Below, in pieces: positions 36,808-51,400 of a stretch of 64,000 bases of DNA. The position numbers and the translations under genes are program-made. Origin of the DNA: Apostichopus japonicus (lineage: Eukaryota; Echinodermata; Holothuroidea; Aspidochirotida; Stichopodidae); NCBI RefSeq assembly GCF_037975245.1, contig NC_092567.1:14648876-14712875 (forward strand), read 5' to 3'. Within the stretch, counting starts at the first letter, position 1; each line of letters starts with the position of its first letter. The notes beneath the pieces are model-generated. The model was not told the DNA's origin. It did no database searches and was given only the letters and a program-made list of their open reading frames with translations.

Positions 36808-37770
36808 CTGCAAAAAAACAAGATAAGAAGCAAAAATGAAGAGGCTTAAAAATATAGTTCAATTTTTGTATTATAATGTAAAACTTCAAAATCACCAAAA
36901 CATAAAGGATAAATCAATCAAAGGCACGATAGCCTTTAGACACAATTTGACTTAAAGTTTGACGGAAATATCAAAATTTGATAAGTGTCGGAAATAAAGC
37001 AAACAGAAAACTTGAAATATTTATAAAGCATTTTAAAAACAAAATGCCACAAGGTTATCCCTTAGAAAAGTCTGGATTTGTTAAGGTTTTTAGTAGATAG
37101 AGTCAATACTGCTAAAAATTTGTTGTTTTTTATGTGACTTTTAAGTTAGTTATATACCACATCGAAACACAGATAGATTTTCGGTCTCTTCCTGTACAAA
37201 CTTGTGTTTTGGCAACGCCAGTTTTCCTTAATACCTGAGAGGCAAAATTCTCTAGAGCATGCATCAAGTTTGGAAGTTGTCTCCAATCATGTTCTGCTCA
37301 GGGTCAGGATACCCCTTAAAGTATTTTGGGAGGGTTAAAGATGAACAGTTTAATTGGACACTAAATACCCATGTGACTGTGAAAGGTATCCGTCAATATT
37401 TTACAAGTAGTTTCTTGAATAGTGGTTATCATCATTAAAAAGTCATATGATCACAATATGTGTGGGAAGGGGAGGGGGAATATATATATATTTTATGATA
37501 TAATTGAGACCAGTATTATATCAATCAGCACTGAGCCAAATCTTTCAAATAATCATCAAAGTTGACTGAAGTTGATAAAAGTGACTGGGAAATTTCTTCC
37601 TTGGTAACTGGTCAAATCCACAGAAATACATTACCTTAAAAACACAGGTAAGATTAAAAACTAAATAAATTGGAAAATCATTTTTAATTACAATCCTTCT
37701 CAGACCCTAAAAGTTACATAGTTGATGATCTTGAAGCCCTTCAATTATATAAACAGATTAGGGTGGTAGG
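36808..37770 (-). other. Intron upstream of the nuclear receptor exon (start)
   Basis: By strand logic this is intronic for the receptor gene. The acceptor tract at 36808-36822 is clear. Nothing else was recognised before the tandem repeat at 37771. Confidence 0.6.
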
Positions 37771-38040
37771 TTTGTAATGTAAACCCCACAAGGCCCCATC
37801 ATGTGAACCCCACAATAGATTGGGATCGAGGGAACTGTACTCTGTGTTTAGTTTGTAATGTAAACCCCACAAGCCCCATAACTTGAACCCCACGATAGAC
37901 TGGGATCGAGGGAACATCGAGGAAACTGTGCTCTGTGTTAAATTTGTAATGTAAACCCCACAAGGCTCCACAGTTTGAACCCCACGATAGACTGGGATCG
38001 AGGGAACATTGAGGGAACTGTGCTTTCTGTTAAGTTTGTC
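37771..38040. repeat. 80-91 bp tandem repeat, three copies plus a partial
   Basis: TTTGTAATGTAAACCCCAC recurs at about 37772, 37852 and 37943, followed each time by AC(A/G)ATAGA(T/C)TGGGATCGAGG. The period grows from 80 to 91 bp through a small insertion (ACATCGAGGA). Confidence 0.93.
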
Positions 38041-40750
38041 GTGAAAATGTTGCCCGTGGTTAACCTTGGATCAGCAGTGACCTTTAATTTCTGTTGTTTT
38101 TTATGCGCATAATTTGATACAATAGTAGTGGGAATTAGTACTAGCAGCGCTGCACTACACACAGCTTGCTATTTTGAGCTCCTTCTTCCAGTAAAGAACC
38201 CGCAACTTTTCTCAGGGTCTGATATCGTGCATAGGGTTTAATGCAAACACAAGAGGGTTTAAAAACAACTTAATCCGAACACCACGCACCGGGTCCGATT
38301 CGTGATGAATACGCAGCCTCAGTGTAATTGTTCGCCCTTCTGGACACTGCTATGAACCTATCGTGATGTAACAAGTATGTATGTATGTATATTAGATCCT
38401 CCTGCAAGCAGGAACTCGCGAAGAAGCCTCATTGACTTATCAAAGCCGCAAGCTGACCGAATTTAAGTCTCTTACATTCATATTTAAAGTCCATGATTAT
38501 GAATTGTAAATTGTCAACAACTCTGTATCTGGACGACATACATATATCTGGGAGTGACTCGAACCTGACTCAAACCGGAAGTAAAAGGACTTTCAACTTC
38601 TGGTCCTCGGTATATCTCCTCAAAGTAGAAGAAGTTGAACTTTGTTTGGTCGCTATCAAGAGCATGGGAAACTAGTTTCTAGTAATGAGGGCAGTAATCC
38701 GAAGGTCAGCGGTGACTATAACATTCATTGCCTCAGTACAGTAGCTCTCAGACACACATTACAGTATAAGTGTTGTTCCATCAAGTGCTGAGAGAGGATG
38801 CACAGGTACTTAAAGTGGAGATAAAAGAGAGGAAACTACCGACATACTGTCCTAGTTTGCGTATTCATTTTACTTCCTTTCTTCATAAACCTTGACATTA
38901 AGCCCACTGACGGACATCATTTTGTCCTAAATGTGTAAAAATTAACGATTGATGTGGTAGACAGGCTCCGTTTTTGTTAGGTGGCCGCACGCTGTGGGTT
39001 TAACATTAACGATTAAACAATTCGGCATCCATTGAACGTCCGTCCGACAACGCACACACAATAACCTCACTGCCAGAGAGAGGGGGGTATTGTAAGATGT
39101 ACAATGTAAACCCTGCAGTAGCCTACATGTATTCAACTTAAATCATTCTATTACTGATACTATTGTAAAGTCTTGTGAGCAAGCATTGGGCCTGATATCA
39201 AGATTGTAAACCTTTAACTTGTTAACTTCACTGTGGAAGCATTTACCAAAATGGAAAAAACAAAGAAAAAAAACATATTTCTCCATCTGACGGCCAAACG
39301 CATACTGTATAACACACTTGTATACAAACTTGCATCCTACATTTTTTGTCAGTTTTAAACGAGTTTATGTCTGAAACGAGACTTAAGTTATACCGTATAG
39401 GCAGAAATAATTCTAAAACTTCACACGCACGCAAGTGTTAGGGAAAATTTACATCTTTTAGAGGTTTTTGAGGGGGGGGGGGGAACGGAATTGTATGTCT
39501 TTTAAATGTCATGAATATTCAAGAGAGACCTGTATTATTTCAGCTCTATAGTTTTGGACAAATTTCTACTTTAAGGGATCTCTTAGGAAATTAATTTGTG
39601 AAAAAAAGTTTCCCCACCACTTTAACGCTCTTCTGCAAAGTTGCATATTAAACAGTTGATATTTTTACTTGGATATTTTAATTGATGAAAAAATTCTCGC
39701 CTGACATTCTTGTTCGTCTGCAGTGAAGGTCAGAAACTTAAGAACTGAATCTCGTAGAACTTGGGTGAACACTCCAAATTTTGTCTTAAAGAAGCTGTTT
39801 AGGTTTTATTGGTGATCAAATTTATGATAAATTTAAGCAAATGTACCGAAATGAACTTAACTTTAATAGAGACTTCAAAACTGGCCATCATTCCATCCCA
39901 TTATAAACATTTATTTTTTTCAAATCATCATAAGCAATTTTTTGACATATGATTCATCCTTCAAAGTGAAACCTGAATAGCCAAGATACTTGACTTCATT
40001 ATTGGATTTTCGAAAAGTCTTGAAAATCCACCGATATTAACTCGCTAATCTTCTTTTAACTTCCACTTGGAAGCTCCCAAAATGATCTGAACGAAAAGAT
40101 TGGTCGATAGTGGTCTTCCTTTTGATAAACTCGCAAGGCCAATGTAAAAAAGCAACATTTTTAGCAAATGATTACGATCAGCTACACCCAATCATATTAA
40201 ATCTTTCCTGATGTAAGTTGGCGTAAAAGATTGCGACTATACAGGAGTAGAATTTGCTGTAATTTTTTAACGTCTCTTTATAGAGAACAGTCCATCTTTG
40301 TAAAGGTGATGGAAACCAAATCGTTATGTTTTTACCATTTTATTTCTGTCAATCGCATTCCCCCAGACCCCCCTCCCCCTCCCCAGGCCCCCCTCCCTCT
40401 CTCCCACCTCACCCTTTGAAAACTTAGATGTTGTGCCATGTGTGATATCGAAGTTCAATTTTCCCGTCGATAGTTTAAATGTTAAAAGTTTACAGCCTTT
40501 TTAAACAGAAAACAATTTCTTTGTTGAAATTAAGTTTGGATCCCTATAATATCACAGCTGCATTTATCTTAGCATCGATTCTCAAAGTTAAAATTGAATC
40601 CTCTGTTCACTATAAAGCAGCCATTTCTTCTTGAGCTATAAAATGCGGTCACTATTCTATCGGACTGAATCAATGATCTTCAGAGACAATCACTACAGAC
40701 GTAATGGTCTTCACAGTTGGTATTGTTATAGATTTCTTCTCATAGTTTGA
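38041..40750. other. Unannotated DNA
   Basis: Contains TATG units near 38376, G12 near 39472 and a CCCCCTCCCCC tract near 40368. No gene signal. Confidence 0.55.
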
Positions 40751-41214
40751 CCCTCACTTCGCACTGAACCCCAGTATCACACGGTCATGCAGTCCCTCAC
40801 TTTGCACTGAACCCTGTATCACACTGTCATGGCGTCCCTCACATTGCACTGAATCCCGTATCACACGGTCATGGCGTCCCTTACGTCGCACTGAACCCTG
40901 TATCACACTGTCATGGCGTCCCTTACGTCGCACTGAACCCTGTATCACACTGTCATGGCGTCCCTTACGTCGCACTGAACCCTGTATCAGTCATGGCGTC
41001 CCACACGTCACACTGAACCCCGTATAACACGGTCATTCCGTCCCTCACATCACACTGAACCCCTGTGACACACAGTCATGCCGTCCCACACGTCACACTG
41101 AGACCCGCATGACACGGTCATGCCGTCCCCACGTCGCACTGAACCCCCGTATCACACTGTCATGGAGTCCCTCACGTTACACTGAACCTCGTATCACACT
41201 GTCATGCCGTCCCC
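40751..41214. repeat. 42-bp minisatellite, about 11 copies
   Basis: Units carry CGCACTGAACCCTGTATCAC and ACTGTCATGGCGTCCCT. Starts at 40761, 40804, 40846, 40888, 40930 and 40972 give 42-43 bp; later copies are 38 bp or more and degenerate. It is relatively CpG-rich. Confidence 0.95.
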
Positions 41215-42389
41215 GTACTCATCGACAGTAGTGCATGGAGAATCCAGCTGCAGTCCTATACTACACATTCCCATCATAAAGTAAGTTCATCGCACTATAA
41301 AAAACACTGAGAATAATTCAGCGATTCCTCCCTTGACCTGGAAAACTACCCCGACAAGGAATATCACTAAATGATGGCTAATTACTTCCAAGGAAGTTTC
41401 TTCCCTTTTTTTGGTAAAATATGACCCACAAACTCACCGGACAAACTCGACTGACAGAAATTCCGCTACGAATTATGAAGTGCGAATGTCACGCAGGTGC
41501 TGAACTCTAGAGTTCTTGTATTAATGATTGTTAAGTTAACTACTGCATGACAGTGTCTTTATCATCTAGATCTGACCCAGTACTATTTCTCAATTTTACT
41601 CCTCCACTATAATGGCCTTTAAATTCCTCACCAAAATACCTAGTGAGAGTTCACAGTTTGTCCCTGTATTCAGTTTCAGACTCCCTTTGACATAGAAACC
41701 TGACCGCTCAGTTCTCACCAGGTGTCTCTACCTACCTACCTCCCTCCCCCCCCCCCCTCCCCCCGGAACCTCTACTTACGGTAACGTTATCGCATTCTAA
41801 TCTGGCGACGGTGTTAAGATGAGCGAATAATTGGCGAGTTTTTTATGTCAAGTATACGGTTGGTTTTAGCTGAGAGGCCTTATCTAACAGTACTTTGTTA
41901 TATATCACACGTATGATAGTCAGTCAACGATATCTTCATTCGCTTCAAGGTAATAGCGGTTACCATAGTTACATGTAGTGATGCATCGCACAGAAAGTTC
42001 AAGGACTTTTCAAAATGTGATAAATGCCCTGAAGACAATTTATTAAATCATCTGAGCATGAACATAATCATATAGTTTCAGGTAAGAACCTGTCTTCAAA
42101 AAACAGGGGTTTTTAACTTTCCACAATGTTTATAATTTTGTGAGGATTAACTATAACCAATCCCACTGAAGAAAAAAAGGCCCTCGATTACATACTTCCC
42201 ACATTGGAATAACTCTCCTGATCCTTTTCCGAGGCAACTTCAGGCTGTGAAATTCACAAAGCATCTTCCAAGGATTAAGAGTGCATTTAAGTATAGAGAG
42301 AAGACAAGAATTAAGTAGATCAAGTGCTAAGACAATTGTTGTATTTATTAAAGTAAGCCTTCTTGCAAACCTGATCTGAGTGGTCTTAA

Positions 42390-42755
42390 AGGCATTGAAG
42401 TCTCGCCCCAAACCGCATGCGGCCATCTCAAATAGTTAACTTTCTGTTGCTTGCAAGTGACGTTTTGTTCTTGTCGCTACAAAATGCAGACAGTAATGAA
42501 ACGTGATACCTTGTTATCTTTAGCTGGACCTGAGATGTCCATCGCTGTAACGTTTATACACTGTGCTGTGGGTATTGACCGCAGCTGTATGTACTGACTG
42601 TACACTAGTGTATAATTACCGACGGTAGCAAGCTGTGTGTGCATGTATTTTCTGGGATCGATGGTGGTGTTTTACACTTCTGTTACACCTCATTCGAAAC
42701 TAGGTCAGATTACCGGCATTAGACGTTTCTTTTTGGGCGAGAGTCTTCACTCCCT
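42390..42755 (+). mobile_element. TTAA-flanked MITE, copy C, longest copy (366 bp)
   Basis: Perfect TTAA flanks lie at 42386-42389 and 42756-42759. The termini are AGGCATTGAAGTCTCGCCCC and GGGCGAGAGTCTTCACTCCCT, an imperfect inverted repeat. The interior matches copies A and B, including CTGGACCTGAGATGTCCATC and a TGTGCTGTGGGTATTGACCG block. It is the best guide to the full-length element. Confidence 0.88.
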
Positions 42756-45700
42756 TTAAACAGTATGTTTCAGGAGTACATGTAACCTACAGTAGGAGGA
42801 ATTGTATAAAATCATGACAACAATTCTAAAAACCTACCATCTGTAAAAATTAAATGGATGGTGGTGGGCAAGGTCACCTGTCATCAATTTCCTCCTCTGA
42901 GATATCTCAATCAGAAAATTTGTTTGACAAGCAAACTATAGTGCCTGGATAAAACAGAAGGCAGGCAGGGGAACCAGCACATTCTACAGAAAATTTGATT
43001 ATATAAGGGCCACTCCACTGCATATGTAGCATCATATGATGAAAAGTATACATAAAAACTGTATTTCATATTTATTATGTACAGTGTGTGACAATGGAAG
43101 TACATTGCTATTGAAGTTACATAGAAATAGTAAGGTTTTAAGAGCAGAGTGTCTAGATGGATAATTTCCACCATAGAAATATAACCTATAATCTACTGTG
43201 GATTATTGACAACCCTGACAAAACTAAGAAGCTCTGTGTAGTGGGACAGCTTGAATAATAGTAACCAACATCACATAAGCCCAGCATAACTGTGGTTACG
43301 ACCTAACCCTCAAGTTTATTTCTACCAAAATTTCATATAAAGATGACGCAATCCCGGTGTCGCACCGATAACTTGTTGTAGCAGCGATTGAAGCAGCGAA
43401 CAGTCACTTTTTATGAAAATTTCTCTGACTTCTTAGAGCTGATTTTGGTATTTGTTAGACCCTTTCCTCCCCTTCCCCTTCCCCTTCCTCCCACCCATTG
43501 TTTTGTGTTATTGTATGTTCTGTAATGCTGTGGGAGTGCGCATACTTCCTTTGTTCCTTCCCATTCATATTGCTCAACCCACCGTGACCTCCCTTTCCAC
43601 ACAATAACACCCCTCAAATCTTTTGTCTGAGCCCATGTTTCTATGCATTACATCTGTAACATTACATCTGTAACATTTTCTACTATCCTGTGATCTTATA
43701 TAGTGACCACAGATAGTGAAGTAGTAACTTCCCCCCTCCCTCACCTCCCCTCCCACTTTTAATCTAGGATGCACCTACACTAAATTACATCTGTAATGTT
43801 TTCTACTATTCAGTGATGGACACAGACATTGAGCACTATAACATATCAATGCCGAAGCAGCATTCAGAGATTATTTTACCTTACCTCAGCTAAACCACCA
43901 CCACCACTACACAGTGTGTGAACGATCATCGACAGGCCATAATACACATGAACCCCGATAGCCTGTCACACTTACAGTCAGCTAAAAGAAACCCCTGGGA
44001 ACACAACATCCCACCAATGTGAACCAGTTCTAAGGGCATGTCTTGTTGACAACATCACCATCCTGCTGTGACCAACACTGCCAATAACAGCATGGTGGCA
44101 TTCCGCCTCAAATGAATGAGCAAGTTCAAGGCCATTCTGTAATCTTATCCATTACAAATGGTGGGTCAAGCTATCAAACAACCCAGTCAGACACTATACA
44201 ATACTACAAGCCTATCCCTTTATTCTCCGGATAATTACAGAAACTTTATGCCAAGTAATTGTTGCAAATACCACATGAGACTGGTACCATACACCACTGC
44301 ACGGCTGGAAGTTAGAAAGGGGGACTTGATCCGGTCCCATACTACCAGCATTCTTTAGCTAGATATGCGTGTAGGCTTGAGCTAGCTAATATAAAGCATG
44401 AGAACAGCTTTGAAAGAAGATTGATAAAAACATGAAGACACCATGATGTGTGTGACATGCTGCTCATTACCTCTACCAGACAGCCATGTGATAGGCTTAA
44501 AACAGCTCAAACATCACTTTCGGTTTATTAGTAAAGATAAAAGCTGTTTCTATGTAAAATTCTACTACACTGTACCACCTTGGGTCAAACACCATTCGCT
44601 GTGCGTCACATTCACGACGCATTATTGTTCAACATTACAACAATATAGCAATTGATATTAAACCTTTGTGCTTCTTACATAAGACCCCGTGCTTGCTATC
44701 AGACCAAGTGTTCAGGATCCATTTGGAGGCTTGTTTTCTAAATAGCAAAGGTGTGAGACCATAGGCCATGTCATGTGTAGCCGTACCATTTATTACCTGC
44801 CCCTCTACTTTTGCATCAAATTGCGGTCGTAACAAGCAACCACAGAAAACTAAAGGCCACTGCTGATCCCCCCCGCCCCCCTCCGATCAACCCTGAGCAG
44901 TCGTTTACATTAAATTGAATTTAAACACTGCCGTTTAAAACCAAATGCAGAACATACGAACAAAGAAATTAAAAATTTATTTTTCGTCTCCAAAGCTTCT
45001 TGAAGACCTTCCTGTTGAAATCCCTACCCAAATTTATAGTTACATGTGACTTTTAGAATTTAGGTGACCTTTGGATTCCATAAGCACCTAAATTGAAGTA
45101 ATATCAACCAATTTATTTCTTTATTTTTTTGTTTGTTATACACTGAACAGAAAAAGGAATAGAGGGGAAAAGTTAGCCTCTCATTGAACGGTATGTAAAT
45201 CTCCGAGACTTATGTAAAAATCGAAACATTTCGTAGGCCTGCTGAGAGGAATACGTTTAGGGAGAATTGTACGGACGCAATCTTACAGGATTTTGAGCCT
45301 CATTAACAAACAGGGCTATCCTAATCGAGTGAACTTTTGCTACTTTGAGAGATTTCTGAATCGACGCTGTAGAAAAACGATCCTAAGAAGCGCGACGGAT
45401 CTTCGATCGATGAAAGTGGAGCATATCGCCGTCCAAATGTTAAAACAAATCTCTGTGATGAACTCTGTTTTGAACCCTATCCGATCAGATAAACCTTGGA
45501 TTTACCTGCAACCCGAGAATAACTTTATAATTCATCGACTAAACTCCATCGTCTCTGCGTGCTTCTGTTACTAACATTTACTCTGTAATCCTATCTTGAA
45601 AAATTTATCTCCGTAAGAAGCTTTTCCAGCTCTCAGTACTACAGGAATAATTTCCTACTCTTTTCATGTTTTTTCCTCTACATCGAGACGTTTTTTCGGC

Positions 45701-48408
45701 AACATACATAAGTGGTAAGAAAAGAAAGCGGTATCAATTATTAAGCGTGGAAAAAACGTCTCCCCCCACGAACTTAAAACTTCATCCCTTCGAGATTGCC
45801 GCGAGTTTCTCAATCAAATGTTATCGTCTATTATTTATGTCTTGAAAGCATTTAGCTAGATAGCAGAGCGTTTTAGCGGTAATCAAATGTCGTCTTTTTC
45901 TGATAGTCATTATAGAATTTTAAAACTCCTCATGATGGAAACAATAACCAAAACAACACTGAAAACAAGTTTCCTTTCTCAATTATCAACAGCTTGGGTT
46001 TGGTAAAGTATGACCAAGTTCACCACCGGCAGTACCTGAGCTTGTGCACGAGCAGATGTTGCTGTTTAATAACGTTGTAGGTATTTTTACGAGCAAACCA
46101 TAGCTTACGACCAGCTTGACCCAAGAACAGCCATTTACATAGAAAAACGTGATGTGACGTCTCCATACACTTCCACAGTAGAGGAGAGAAGGCTTAAATT
46201 TAATTACGTCACTTATGATTATCAATTTTTCTTTCTCTTTTAAATCCATTTTTTGTAGCTAATATCGGATAAAACTTGAAAAAACATTTTGTATCATAAA
46301 AGATGTAACAAAATTGATATTAAGTTCTGTGCATTAAGTGCCACTTCGAAATGGTATCCAGAAGAGGGCAGCGCAGTTTCGCAGAATCCTCTTTCTAGGT
46401 CAAGTGCAACGAAGTACAGAACGTCCTAACTGACCTAGCCATCGCCCGCAAACTATAAAAAAAAAACTCCCCCTAAAACTATTTACACATTCTTACAGAA
46501 AGTTATGCAATTGTTAAGAGTAGACTCTAACAAATATTAAATTTTTAAACTTTTACAAAAATTAGCTTTTTTTGGGGGTTAGTTACTTTATTAATACAAA
46601 ACCCTAAAACAAAATTTGGAACTAAAATTATGCATAATTATTCATGTATAATAAATTTCTCACAGAGCAAACTTATCTTTTTTAACGAAACATAAATCTG
46701 CTTTGTTTTAAGTCTATATCAATATAACAGCTACCGGTTTCCTTTTTCAGTGTTTGCGTCATCACATTTGCACGATTCCTCAACGTTTTGCATGAACAAC
46801 TCTTTCCTTCTCGATGACTCGAATGTCAACCAATCGTGGTATTTACTTACAATATTTACTTTACAGTACTATATTACTTTACTACATTTACAGTATTTAC
46901 TTTTTCTTATTTATTTATTTATATAATTTTTTTTTATCGACCTTCATCATCAAACAGTAACCCTCACAAAAGTGACCCTCTCCTAAAATTTAGGTAAGAG
47001 AGAAAGGGGAAACAAAAGCACAATCTCCGAGACTAAAGCAATAGTCAAGTCATTGTTTCTCAAATGCACTCAACTGATCATTTCCAAGGTAAACTCTTCA
47101 AGAGTTCACCAAGTGACCTACATCCTCTGCAAAACTCTCTCCCCCCTCTTGCTCAGTAGATCCTTTTTATTCTTACAATTCGCCCAAGGCCTTGAGGCCT
47201 CGGCCATTTCCTCCTCTCACCGCCATTGTCGCTCTCGTTCTAAAATAACGCAAGCAAAGGTCTACCCCTTTTCTGCTCAAAAATAATGGCCTCCTGCAAG
47301 GCCAGTCAGGAATAATCGACAGGGATGATTCCTGCTGAAAGGACAAGACCCAAACAAACTCAGGAAGAGAGAGAGAGAGAGTAGAAGAAAAGAAAAAAGG
47401 TCTTCCTCCAAGTCATTGCACCAAGGTATATTCTGAAGTACTCTAATGAAGCCAACTGCAGCTAAGGGCTGAGTAAACTTTTCATCGGCAGGAAAAAATG
47501 CGCAGCAGTTGCTCAGCTGTCCCCCCGGGCTTAGACATGGAAATAAAACTCCCTGAACTAACAGTTCAATAGCACTGTTTTGCATATGGGCTCTATTCCC
47601 CTTTAAATGTTAAGTCAATTGTTTGCGTTGAATATTCACCATTGAAGTAATAAAACAAATTAGTTTACGCTTGTGATCGATTCTTCAGCTGCGCTGTTAT
47701 TGAATAGCTTCTAGTACTTGGGCTGGCAGAATAAGAGGGAAGTTCCCCCAGGACCCAAAACAATCACACAAATCATATTTTATACAAATATTAACTTTCG
47801 CCTTCAGTTTTTCTTCTTTTTTTTTTTTTTTTTATTATTATACTAATATTTTATTCCACTCAAAAAATATACTGCCGAAACATATTCTGTGTCAATATAA
47901 ATAGATATTTTCTCTTAGCTGGAACCTAGTACAGTTTATTTTGTACGGAGATAAATCCAAGAAAAAAAAATAGCAACTTAAGATTCTGGGTCCAATCTGA
48001 ACAATCAGGCGATCTTTCCATTCATTTATTGGTACGTAATCGATAATTGAGGGTGCTAAATTAAGCTAACTCTATACAAATTCTCCCCATCCATCCCCCA
48101 TCCTCCCCCTCCCCATCCTCCCCCCTCCCCCCCCCATCCACCATCACCTCTCTACACATACCATGTCTCTTCAAGCAGGGAATATAACCATCTTTTGAAA
48201 GCATGAAAGGAAATCTTGGACATAATAGTTAATTATTAATCTGAAATTTTAAAAGACTTTGAATTGCTATTTTAAGCTGCTACTTGTGTTTCATGGCTAA
48301 AATTAAGATAAATCTAACCATATTCCTCTCCCTAGCAAGATTCCCTAACTAGTGACTATAGTGCAATGTCAAATTATGAGCAATTTAAAACATTCATGTT
48401 ACTCAAAA

Positions 48409-48413
<5 letters not shown>

Positions 48414-48453
<40 letters not shown>
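48414..48453. repeat. (TA)n microsatellite
   Basis: About 20 TA units with one interruption. Confidence 0.95.
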
Positions 48454-51400
48454 CTGTATATTTGTCGACGACAACAATTAACTCCACCCACAGTCCTATA
48501 ACCCAAAGAGCTTTAGGTTTACAAAATGATAGCTTCTCCAACTGTGAAGCGGTTGTATAGTAGCATGTACTAGGCAAGGGGGAAAAAATAGCGAGGCATT
48601 TCGAATGTACATGCGACAGACTAAACATATTTTATATTAAGTTTTCTTGCATGAATGTAGCTGTACCCTCAAATATACTCCGCTTAGTTTAATTATCACA
48701 AACATATTCCGCCTCAATATGTGCTAAAAACACAACACTGATCACTGTTTGTCAAATTTGACAACTTTTTCTAAACATCCCCTCTTCTCCCCATCCCCCC
48801 CCCCCCCAATAAAAAAATAAGGTGTCAGAAAGGATATACTTAGTGAGTGTGACAATTTAATCATCAACCTTTGTTAGCTGAAATTTATTGGCAATATAGA
48901 TGCCTTTAACAACCAATTGTCAACCAGTACAACGAAACACATTGTTTGGGACAGTCTACAAACACACACACACACATAAAGCTGATTGACCATGTCAAAA
49001 TATTCTCAAAAGCTTACACACAAATAGTGCTAAAAGTAAGAAGTTCTTTTCACTTTTACTATCACATATTGGAACCTGTTCATCCCCACTCGATTGTAAA
49101 ACATTTTCCCCCATTTTTAAAGTTTAATAGTTTGGGTACATCTGTTTACATCCTTATTATGATGGATCAGTTTCTTCACCAAAGTGATTCCAGGCCTCTT
49201 GACAACAATAAATTCACAGTTGTGGCTCTGTCTGGACCAATAATAGCATGGCATGGGGGGCAGGGAATTTTCTGTTTCATGACAATAAAAGATGACTTTA
49301 CTTTTCCAATTAAAAGTAAATGATTGCTTGAACATGAAGGTTTGATCTGTCAATGACAGACAAATTGATCAAAAGTCACCTTTGAAAGTTCATTTTGGAA
49401 ACCAAACAAAAATTCTCAAGATCATGTACGCAAATATGCATATAACCTTTGGGGCTATTATAGAACACCGTATTAATTGTGCACTATAAGTTGCAAATGA
49501 TAATTTTGAGGAAATTTCCTCATAACATATCCACCATTCACTGACACATCCAGGACCACCAGATAGTAGCAATTTCATCTACCATGAAATTCAAATGATA
49601 AAATAGTATTAATTTAGAATCATAACCATGAAATGTACTCAATTGGGTGGGGGTCATGCAACATTTCCAGCTTGGATAATAAAAACTAATGATCATAAGC
49701 GAGTGAAAGTAGATAGTAAAAAGTATAATTAGTGACAGAGATGTGACAAAACCCTTAGCATATCTGACAACCTCAATTATCTGGGTAAGTATTAAACCAG
49801 CTTTATGTGGTCTTCCACACTGTGCAATCAAATTTGACAACCAATTTTTTTTTTTTTCTTCTTTTTTCAGGGAGTCTCCTACTTTGTTAAGTCTTTTTAA
49901 GACTTTATAGGAGACTTCCTTTCCCATTGTACACAATTGGCGATAAAACAAGTAAATGAATTAAAATGAGGACTACAAATTTCACATACATTTTGATTGC
50001 GAGTCGTGTATAGGGCTAGATATTATAAAGCCCTGTGTACACTTTAATCCTTCCCGTACTTGACGACATGTATGTATGTCGGTATGGGTCTTCGCCATGA
50101 GCAATGCAAATCTCTTAAACATGTCTTCAAAACTGATATATTTCTTTTTTTGTTTACAAATTATTTTAACGAGGTGAATAACACCTGCCATTTTAACATG
50201 TATTCCTGTCGTGATTATGATCTGCTGGAAGGTATTTTCTAACACATAGACACATTTGATATTATATTATTAATATTCGTGAACGAGGGGAGGGGGAGGG
50301 GGGAAATTAAACTGGTGCTGCATCCATGGTTGATCCTCTCCCAAACTTATAGGCCCTGAAAGCTTTTTGCTTTCTTCCTTGTGTTATAGACTACCGATAG
50401 CCTAAAAGACTACATCATTTTATTACTGTTGTTTGAGAGCACATAGACAACATTATATGGCTGGTATGTGAAATGTTCACACCTCACATTGGGGAGAGTT
50501 TAGGCAATATTTGTGATAAAGGTTATAATATACCTTATTGGCAGGGACAACAATTTCTCATAGACAAATATTTGACAAATGTAAATAACAAGAGGAGGGC
50601 AAGACATCAACAGACAAAGAATCTGGGGGGGGGGGAAGAGTAAACATAGACGGGTCGGAAGCCGCTTTGATGTCCGACTCAAACACTTAACTACTTAACT
50701 AGTTAACTACTTGCATTATGATTATAATGTATACCAGGGTTTGCATATAAATGTTTCTGAGTTTACTTGACTACTCACCTATTGACATACTTAAACTGCA
50801 TGCATGAATGCACTCAATGCGTATAGTATTAAACTGATACGGTAAGGTTTCACAGTCATATCGCTATATCATAACAATGTAAATTTGTTTAAATACCAGG
50901 TTCTACTCATTTCAAAAGTGGATATTTTTAAGAGTAATCATAATTATTTAATATGCAGGTAGGCAATCCAGTTAATACATTGCAGCTACAACTGAATTTT
51001 TTTCTAATCAATTAAAACGCTTAATTTTATATCAGTTCAATATAACTATGTCACAGTTTATACAACTATTACAGCAACGGTACAAAAAGACCTAACAGTT
51101 ACAAGATTCGTTTCCATCAAAACATCCACGTCTACGAAAGGACTGAGAATCGACTAATTCCAGGCAAGGATGCCCAAGTAGCCCTGTACCTTTGCACCAT
51201 GGTCCTTTAACAGACACGTACAATTCGTTGCTGGACCCTACCGTAATTATGTTTGAATATTTACGTTTTGTACCGTGACGTTCTCTACGTGTTGCACATA
51301 CTCCACGATATGACATTACATACCCTTAAAACTAGTCGCTTCGTGAAAACACCAACACATGACATAGTAAACCACCAGGGGATCTCAAAATTTAATCAGT

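Noticed and set aside
42151-42426. 91-codon minus-strand frame
   Set aside because: Its start lies in the end of MITE copy C and no domain is recognised.
45293-45574. 93-codon plus-strand frame in mixed-composition DNA
   Set aside because: No domain, no start context or splice sites that stand out; length is within chance expectation.
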